Shown in pieces: positions 58,290 through 64,000 of a DNA stretch of 64,000 bases; the stretch's first letter is position 1; every line of letters starts with the position of its first letter. This DNA is from Shinella sumterensis (GTDB lineage Bacteria > Pseudomonadota > Alphaproteobacteria > Rhizobiales > Rhizobiaceae): positions 183,780 to 247,779 of the forward strand of contig NZ_MYFN02000006.1 in NCBI RefSeq assembly GCF_004514425.2, written 5' to 3'. Below the pieces are notes generated by a model. It was not told where the DNA came from. It searched no databases and saw only the letters and a list, made by a program, of their open reading frames with translations. The position numbers and the translations under genes were made by a program.

Positions 58290-58526
58290 TTAAGCCTGGG
58301 CCGCGACGACGGTCCAGCGCTTGTCCTTAGAAATCGGGGCGCATTCCTGGATGGAAACGACGTCGCCGACCTTGTACTGGTTGGTTTCGTCATGCGCCTT
58401 GTACTTCTTCGACCGGCGAACGGTCTTCTGAAGCAGGGGATGGGCAAAACGGCGTTCGACGCGCACGACAACGGTCTTGTCGTTCTTGTCGCTGACAACA
58501 GTGCCCTGCAGAATGCGTTTCGGCAT
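58290..58526 (-). CDS. rpsQ: 30S ribosomal protein S17
   Basis: 78 residues. [20 protein letters not shown] and [19 protein letters not shown], then [18 protein letters not shown]. Last gene of the S10 unit. Confidence 0.98.
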   Translation of the reverse strand: MPKRILQGTVVSDKNDKTVVVRVERRFAHPLLQKTVRRSKKYKAHDETNQYKVGDVVSIQECAPISKDKRWTVVAAQA

Positions 58527-58538
58527 ATTTTTTGGTCC

Positions 58539-58739
58539 TTAGGCCTTGGCTTCTGCCGCCTTCTGGCGGGCAATGGTCTTGACGCGTGCGATGTCCTTGC
58601 GGACTTCGTTGATGCGCGAGGTCTTCTCAAGCTGGCCGGTGGCCTTCTGGAAGCGCAGGTTGAACTGCTCCTTCTTCAGCTTGGCAAGCTCTTCGTTGAG
58701 CTGATCGGCGCTGAGCGCCTTGACGTCTGCGGCTTTCAT
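58539..58739 (-). CDS. rpmC: 50S ribosomal protein L29
   Basis: 66 residues, two helices. [20 protein letters not shown] and [15 protein letters not shown] are typical. Lies between rplP and rpsQ with 12-base gaps. Confidence 0.98.
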   Translation of the reverse strand: MKAADVKALSADQLNEELAKLKKEQFNLRFQKATGQLEKTSRINEVRKDIARVKTIARQKAAEAKA

Positions 58740-58751
58740 GGCGCTCGCTCC

Positions 58752-59165
58752 TTACTCTGCAATGCGCTGTACGAAGCGCGTCTTGACCGAGAGCTTGGCC
58801 GAGCCGAGACGAAGCGCCTCGCGGGCGATCTCCTCGGAGACACCGTCGATCTCGAACATCATACGACCGGGCTTGACCTTGGCTGCCCAGTATTCGACCG
58901 AACCCTTACCCTTACCCATACGGACTTCCGTGGGCTTGGCGGTGACGGGAACGTCGGGGAACACGCGGATCCACACACGGCCGGCACGCTTCATGTAACG
59001 GGTGATCGCACGGCGGGCCGCTTCGATCTCGCGAGCGTTCACGCGGTTCGGTTCCTGAGCCTTCAAGCCGAACTCGCCGAAGGCGAGCTCGGAGCCGCCC
59101 TTGGCGACGCCCTTGATGCGGCCCTTGAACTGCTTGCGGTACTTGGTACGCTTTGGCTGCAACAT
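58752..59165 (-). CDS. rplP: 50S ribosomal protein L16
   Basis: 137 residues. [19 protein letters not shown] is the L16 start; [20 protein letters not shown] and [20 protein letters not shown] are its signatures. Confidence 0.98.
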   Translation of the reverse strand: MLQPKRTKYRKQFKGRIKGVAKGGSELAFGEFGLKAQEPNRVNAREIEAARRAITRYMKRAGRVWIRVFPDVPVTAKPTEVRMGKGKGSVEYWAAKVKPGRMMFEIDGVSEEIAREALRLGSAKLSVKTRFVQRIAE

Positions 59166-59203
59166 TTTTTTACTTCTCCGATATTGGCTGCCAAACGCGA
59201 CTG

Positions 59204-59935
59204 TTACGCGTTTTCACGACGACGGTCGCCGCGATCACCGCGTTCGCGGCTTGCGGGACCCTGGCTGTCACTTTCGCTCGCGCGACGCTCAGAGGCCATC
59301 GGATCGTGCTCAAGGATTTCGCCCTTGAAGATCCAGACCTTGATGCCGCAGATACCGAATGCGGTTTCGGCTTCAGCCGTACCGTAGTCGATGTCCGCAC
59401 GCAGCGTGTGAAGCGGAACGCGGCCTTCGCGGTACCATTCGGTACGTGCGATTTCCGCACCGCCGAGACGGCCGGCGCAGGTGATCTTGATGCCTTCGGC
59501 GCCAAGACGCATGGCCGACTGAACAGCGCGCTTCATCGCACGGCGGAAAGCCACGCGACGTTCGAGCTGCTGGGCGATCGACTGTGCAACGAGGGTTGCG
59601 TCGACTTCCGGCTTGCGCACTTCAACGATGTTGAGGTGCGTTTCGGAGTTCGTCATCTCGGAAAGCTTCTTGCGGAGCTTTTCGATGTCTGCACCCTTCT
59701 TGCCGATGATCAGGCCCGGACGAGCCGAGTGGATCGTGACGCGGCACTTCTTGTGCGGACGCTCGATGACGACCTTGGCGATACCAGCCTGCTTCAGTTC
59801 ATCCTGAACGAACTTGCGGATCTTCAGGTCTTCGTGAAGCAGCTGGCCGTATTCGGCATTGTCGGCGAACCAGCGGCTGTCCCAGGTACGGTTGATGCCG
59901 AGGCGGAAGCCGATCGGATTAATCTTCTGGCCCAT
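59204..59935 (-). CDS. rpsC: 30S ribosomal protein S3
   Basis: 243 residues. [20 protein letters not shown], the KH domain with [20 protein letters not shown], and the C-terminal [21 protein letters not shown] charged Arg/Asp/Glu tail of about 30 residues extends beyond the E. coli form. Start overlaps the rplV stop by one base. Confidence 0.98.
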   Translation of the reverse strand: MGQKINPIGFRLGINRTWDSRWFADNAEYGQLLHEDLKIRKFVQDELKQAGIAKVVIERPHKKCRVTIHSARPGLIIGKKGADIEKLRKKLSEMTNSETHLNIVEVRKPEVDATLVAQSIAQQLERRVAFRRAMKRAVQSAMRLGAEGIKITCAGRLGGAEIARTEWYREGRVPLHTLRADIDYGTAEAETAFGICGIKVWIFKGEILEHDPMASERRASESDSQGPASRERGDRGDRRRENA

Positions 59936-60324
59936 TATGCGGCCTCCCCTTTGGCTTCGACTTCACGGACGACGATCGTCAGATGCGAGAACGGCTTCTC
60001 GATCCGCGATGCACGGCCGCGGCCACGAGCGTGGAAACGCTTCATGACGATCGACTTGCCGACATAGGCTTCGGCGACGACAAGGCTGTCGACGTCGAGA
60101 TCGTGGTTGTTTTCTGCGTTTGCGATCGCGGATTCGAGCGTCTTCTTGACGGTCTCGGCGCTACGCTTGCGCGAGAATTCAAGTTCTGCAAGGGCGCGAT
60201 CGACCTTCTTGCCGCGGATGAGCGCAGCAAGCAGGTTGAGCTTCTGGGGGCTGACGCGGATCGTGCGCGCAACGGCCTGCGCCTCATTATCCTTCAGCCG
60301 ACGTTCGGCTTTAGCCTTACCCAT
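59935..60324 (-). CDS. rplV: 50S ribosomal protein L22
   Basis: 129 residues. [20 protein letters not shown] and the tunnel-loop and C-terminal [20 protein letters not shown] are L22 signatures; the latter region is where macrolide resistance changes occur. Confidence 0.98.
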   Translation of the reverse strand: MGKAKAERRLKDNEAQAVARTIRVSPQKLNLLAALIRGKKVDRALAELEFSRKRSAETVKKTLESAIANAENNHDLDVDSLVVAEAYVGKSIVMKRFHARGRGRASRIEKPFSHLTIVVREVEAKGEAA

Positions 60325-60326
60325 CG

Positions 60327-60605
60327 TTACTTCCTCTTCGCCTTCTTGTCCGCGCCGTGACCGTAATAGGTCCGCGTCGGAGCGAATTCACCAAACTTGT
60401 GGCCGACCATGTCTTCATTGACGGCCACCGGGATGTGCTTGGAGCCGTTGTAGACACCGAAGGTCAATCCAACGAACTGCGGCAGGATCGTGGAGCGACG
60501 GCTCCAGATCTTGATAACTTCGCTGCGACCGCCTTCACGAACCTTCTCAGCCTTCTTGAGAAGATAGCCGTCAACAAACGGGCCTTTCCATACTGAACGA
60601 GCCAT
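60327..60605 (-). CDS. rpsS: 30S ribosomal protein S19
   Basis: 92 residues. [20 protein letters not shown] and [20 protein letters not shown] are the S19 hallmarks. Only 2 bases separate it from rplV. Confidence 0.98.
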   Translation of the reverse strand: MARSVWKGPFVDGYLLKKAEKVREGGRSEVIKIWSRRSTILPQFVGLTFGVYNGSKHIPVAVNEDMVGHKFGEFAPTRTYYGHGADKKAKRK

Positions 60606-60621
60606 TTCTGACTAACCTCTC

Positions 60622-61458
60622 TTACTTCTTCTTCAAGTGGCGCGAGCGCATGATGAACTTGTCGGTCGACTTGTTCGAGCGGGTCCGCTTGCCCTTGGTG
60701 GGCTTGCCCCACGGGGAAACCGGGTGACGACCACCGGAGGTGCGGCCTTCACCACCACCATGCGGGTGGTCGACGGGGTTCATGACGACACCGCGGTTGT
60801 GCGGGGTCTTGCCGCGCCAGCGCGTGCGGCCGGCCTTGCCGTCGTTGATGTTGCCGTGTTCCGGGTTGGACACCGCACCGATCGTTGCGAGGCAGGACGA
60901 GTGAACCAGGCGCTGCTCGCCGGAGTTCAGGCGAAGGATCGCCATGCCCTGGTCGCGACCGACCAGCTGGACGAACGTACCGGCCGAACGGGCGATCTGA
61001 CCACCCTTGCCGGGCTTCATCTCGACGTTGTGGACGATCGAACCGACCGGCATGTACTGCAGCGGCATGGTGTTGCCGGGCTTGACGTCAACGGCCTTCT
61101 CGGACGCGATGACCTTGTCGCCGACTGCCAGGCGCTGCGGCGCCAGGATATAGGCCTGCTCGCCGTCGGCATAGTTCACCAGAGCGATGAACGCCGTGCG
61201 GTTCGGGTCGTATTCCAGACGCTCGACCGTGCCTTCGACGTCGAACTTGCGACGCTTGAAGTCGACGAGACGGTAGGTACGCTTGTGACCGCCGCCGATG
61301 AAGCGGGCGGTGATGCGACCTGCGTTGTTACGGCCACCGCTCTTGGAGAGACCCTCGGTCAGAGCCTTTACGGGCTTGCCCTTGTAAAGGCCCGACCGGT
61401 CGACGATGACCAGCTGGCGCTGGCTCGGAGTGGTCGGGTTGTAGCTTTTCAATGCCAT
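60622..61458 (-). CDS. rplB: 50S ribosomal protein L2
   Basis: 278 residues. [20 protein letters not shown] start; [19 protein letters not shown]; the peptidyl-transferase region [20 protein letters not shown] carries the conserved His. Confidence 0.98.
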   Translation of the reverse strand: MALKSYNPTTPSQRQLVIVDRSGLYKGKPVKALTEGLSKSGGRNNAGRITARFIGGGHKRTYRLVDFKRRKFDVEGTVERLEYDPNRTAFIALVNYADGEQAYILAPQRLAVGDKVIASEKAVDVKPGNTMPLQYMPVGSIVHNVEMKPGKGGQIARSAGTFVQLVGRDQGMAILRLNSGEQRLVHSSCLATIGAVSNPEHGNINDGKAGRTRWRGKTPHNRGVVMNPVDHPHGGGEGRTSGGRHPVSPWGKPTKGKRTRSNKSTDKFIMRSRHLKKK

Positions 61459-61489
61459 TTTCTTGTTTCCTCTTTAGCCGACTGCTCGA

Positions 61490-61783
61490 TTAGAGCCCGG
61501 TGGAGACGTCGATGGACTGACCGTCAGCAAGCGTGACGATCGCCTTCTTGACATCTCCCTGCCGGCCGGCGAAGCCGCGGAAACGCTTTACCTTGCCCTT
61601 GCGGACGAGCGTGTTCACAGCCGTGACCTTGACGCCGAAGAGAGCTTCCACGGCAGCCTTGATTTCAGGCTTGGAAGCGCGCTTGGCGACGTTGAAGACG
61701 ATCTGGTTGTTCTCGGATACCAGCGTCGACTTTTCGGTGATCGAAGGAGATACGATCACATCGTAGTGGCGAAGATCCGTCAT
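61490..61783 (-). CDS. rplW: 50S ribosomal protein L23
   Basis: 97 residues. [20 protein letters not shown], then [20 protein letters not shown]. It sits at the tunnel exit. Start overlaps the rplD stop by 4 bases. Confidence 0.98.
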   Translation of the reverse strand: MTDLRHYDVIVSPSITEKSTLVSENNQIVFNVAKRASKPEIKAAVEALFGVKVTAVNTLVRKGKVKRFRGFAGRQGDVKKAIVTLADGQSIDVSTGL

Positions 61784-62400
61784 TTGAACCGCTCCTCGAG
61801 GGCTTCTACAGCAGCCTTGGAGAGCACGAGCTTGCCGCGGCGCAGGATATCGTAAACGTTGATGCCCTGGATCGGCAGTACATCCACGTTCGGGATGTTG
61901 CGTGCTGCGAGCTTGAAGTTGCCGTCAAGTTCAGCGCCGCCGATGAAGAGGACATTGGTGAGGCCGAGCGAAGCGAACGTTGCGGCCAGAGCCTTCGTCT
62001 TTGCTTCTGCGGCGACGAGGTCGTCGATGATGATGACGTCGTCAGCCTTGATCTTGGCCGAGAGAGCGTGACGCAGGCCGAGCGCGCGAACCTGCTTGGG
62101 CAGGTCGTGAGCGTGGCTGCGGGATACCGGGCCGTGGGCCTTGGCACCGCCGCGGAACTGCGGAGCGCGCGCCGAATGGTGACGAGCGCGGCCCGTACCC
62201 TTCTGCTTGTACATCTTGGAGCCGGTGCGCGAAACTTCGCCGCGGGTCAGCGACTGGTGCGTGCCCTGCTGCTTCTTCGCGAGCTGCCAGCGAACGACGC
62301 GGGCGATGATGTCTTCGCGCGGCTCGAGGCCGAAGATCGCGTCGGAAACGGAAACCTTGCCGGCGTCCTTCCCTGCGAGGGTCGTGACTTTGAGATCCAT
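61780..62400 (-). CDS. rplD: 50S ribosomal protein L4
   Basis: 206 residues. [20 protein letters not shown] is the L4 tunnel loop; [20 protein letters not shown] near the end. In E. coli L4 represses the S10 operon; no leader structure was identified here. Confidence 0.98.
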   Translation of the reverse strand: MDLKVTTLAGKDAGKVSVSDAIFGLEPREDIIARVVRWQLAKKQQGTHQSLTRGEVSRTGSKMYKQKGTGRARHHSARAPQFRGGAKAHGPVSRSHAHDLPKQVRALGLRHALSAKIKADDVIIIDDLVAAEAKTKALAATFASLGLTNVLFIGGAELDGNFKLAARNIPNVDVLPIQGINVYDILRRGKLVLSKAAVEALEERFK

Positions 62401-62412
62401 GATCAGGCTCCC

Positions 62413-63096
62413 TTACTTAGCTGCGGCGCGCACGGCGGCCGGACGCGGAGCGTCGGACGGGGTGCCGGACTTGACGGCGTCGCGAACAACGATCCAGGCG
62501 CCCTTGGAGCCGGGGACCGCGCCCTTGACGAGGATGAGACCGCGCTCTTCGTCGGTGGAGACGACTTCGAGGTTCTGGGTGGTGACGCGCGTCTGGCCCA
62601 TGTGACCAGCCATGCGCTTGCCCTTCCAGACCTTGCCCGGGTCCTGGTTGTTACCGGTCGAACCGTGCGAACGGTGCGAAACGGAAACGCCGTGCGTTGC
62701 ACGAAGGCCGCCGAAGTTGTGGCGCTTCATGGCGCCGGCAAAGCCCTTACCGATCGTGGTGCCGGTAACGTCGACCAGCTGGCCGGCGACGAAATGGCTG
62801 GCGGTCAGTTCCGCGCCGATTTCGATGAGGTTGTCTTCCGATACGCGGAACTCGACGAGCTTGGCCTTCGGCTCGACGCTTGCAGCGGCGAACTGACCGC
62901 GCAGCGCCTTTGCCGTGTTCTTCACCTTGGAAGAGCCGGCGCCGAGCTGAACGGCCGTGTAGCCGTTCTTGTCCTGCGTACGCTGAGCAACGACCTGGAC
63001 GTTATCCAGTCGCAATACTGTTACGGGGATGTGCTCACCTGCGTCGTTATAGACGCGAGTCATCCCTACTTTCTGTGCAATCACACCTGAACGCAT
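62413..63096 (-). CDS. rplC: 50S ribosomal protein L3
   Basis: 227 residues. [20 protein letters not shown] start; [21 protein letters not shown] segment and the core [20 protein letters not shown]. After the usual end (IVVRDAVKS) there are about 14 extra residues, Pro/Ala/Arg-rich, not seen in most relatives I recall. Confidence 0.97.
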   Translation of the reverse strand: MRSGVIAQKVGMTRVYNDAGEHIPVTVLRLDNVQVVAQRTQDKNGYTAVQLGAGSSKVKNTAKALRGQFAAASVEPKAKLVEFRVSEDNLIEIGAELTASHFVAGQLVDVTGTTIGKGFAGAMKRHNFGGLRATHGVSVSHRSHGSTGNNQDPGKVWKGKRMAGHMGQTRVTTQNLEVVSTDEERGLILVKGAVPGSKGAWIVVRDAVKSGTPSDAPRPAAVRAAAK

Positions 63097-63254
63097 GGTT
63101 CAATCCTCTTAGAAGTCCTGGCGGGATCGTGACGTCCCGTCATGCCTCTTGGTTTAAGGATTCCACTCGGGCCTCGAGGCCGTCGGGTTTCCCGTTTTTA
63201 GAAGACGTCGGCTTTCGCCACGTACCTTCCTTGTTATTCGGCTTGCGCCAGGAC

Positions 63255-63563
63255 TTAGAGCTTGATCTCTACGTCCACACCGGCCGCTAGGTCGAGCTTC
63301 ATGAGAGCATCGACCGTCTGCGGCGTCGGATCTACGATGTCGAGCAGGCGCTTGTGGGTGCGCATCTCGAACTGTTCACGGCTCTTCTTGTCCACGTGGG
63401 GCGAGCGGTTGACAGTGAACTTTTCAATACGGGTCGGGAGCGGAACGGGGCCGCGGACGCTTGCGCCGGTGCGCTTTGCCGTCGACACGATCTCGCGCGT
63501 GGAGGCATCAAGGATCCGGTGGTCAAACGCCTTGAGGCGGATGCGGATGTTCTGGCCGTTCAT
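63255..63563 (-). CDS. rpsJ: 30S ribosomal protein S10
   Basis: 102 residues from ATG 63563 ([19 protein letters not shown]). [20 protein letters not shown] is the S10 signature. Also NusE, an antitermination partner. First gene of the S10 unit; the 158 bases before rplC contain a GGCCTCGAGGCC palindrome near 63,175. Confidence 0.98.
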
Positions 63564-63699
63564 ACGACTTTTCCTTAGTTCGTTATTCGCGCGATTCTCT
63601 TGGGGAATCCGCGTTTTTGATTCTGGCGGTTCCATAAAGGAACACGCACGAAAACACAATTGCCGAAAGGCCAGTCCGCTAAATTTTCAAAGACCGGAG

Positions 63700-63719
63700 G
63701 GGCAGGATGTCTCCTGCCC
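63700..63719 (-). terminator. Hairpin between tuf and rpsJ
   Basis: Eight-base perfect arms GGGCAGGA/TCCTGCCC with a 4-base loop stand about 33 bases after the tuf stop. The minus strand then reads CTCCGGTCTTTG, not a real T tract, so termination is partial at best. Confidence 0.5.
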
Positions 63720-63751
63720 TTCCTATTTCAGCGGCCTTGGGGCCTTCAGTC

Positions 63752-64000
<249 letters not shown>

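Noticed and set aside
63097..63254. GGCCTCGAGGCC palindrome before rplC as an operator
   Set aside because: A 12-base GC-rich palindrome is expected by chance in such DNA, and no second element supports it.

Overview
The window is chromosomal DNA of a Rhizobiaceae-type alphaproteobacterium (Rhizobium, Shinella, Ensifer or Agrobacterium relatives; I cannot fix the genus by reading). The basis is the high GC content, a fused SecDF, an ExoR homologue, the block dgt-argS-SPOR-nagZ-scpAB-tatABC-serS-surE-pcm-LysM/M23, and overall gene style. I see no insertion sequence, prophage, CRISPR array or rRNA operon, so most of the window is conserved core genome.

Positions 1-22,861 lie almost entirely on the minus strand. 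Read in transcription order they are dgt, argS, a 1,101-residue SPOR membrane protein, nagZ, scpA, scpB, an orphan ABC ATPase, tatA, tatB, tatC, serS, surE, a divergent pcm, a hypothetical gene and an NlpD-like LysM/LytM lipoprotein. A plus-strand DUF815 ATPase follows, then yajC, secDF, an Mth938/NDUFAF3-like gene and a phytoene-synthase-family gene resembling NDUFAF6. The theme is envelope biogenesis, protein export, chromosome segregation and tRNA charging.

Positions 22,862-35,589 are mixed: erpA, xthA, exoR, tRNA-Leu(GAG), lipB, an SRPBCC-M50 membrane protease, pccA, a DMT transporter and an XRE regulator. They are followed by a glutathione-dependent formaldehyde cluster (frmA, elaA-like, yaiI-like, a DUF1345 gene, fghA). 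Last is gdx/sugE, a guanidinium exporter gene preceded by two ACGG-loop hairpins that match a guanidine-II (mini-ykkC) riboswitch.

Positions 35,590-48,221 hold pccB, an ATP12 chaperone, a HAD phosphatase, an RluC-type pseudouridine synthase and a stand-alone RAM-domain protein. They also hold several small or poorly known genes, rarA, a Do-family protease and msrPQ. A GIY-YIG gene here is split over two frames at a sequence with the layout of a -1 ribosomal frameshift site.

Positions 48,222-64,000 are the ribosomal super-cluster on the minus strand: tuf (partial), the S10 operon, the spc operon, secY-adk and the alpha operon ending in rplQ. Gene order is classical, but it is broken by intergenic hairpins (after rpsQ, rplO and rpsM) and by recognisable promoters before secY and rpsM, so it is probably several transcription units.

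Best leads for follow-up: the split GIY-YIG gene, the guanidine-II riboswitch, the SRPBCC-M50 fusion, the cluster of mitochondrial assembly-factor homologues, and the hairpins and repeats dividing the ribosomal cluster.
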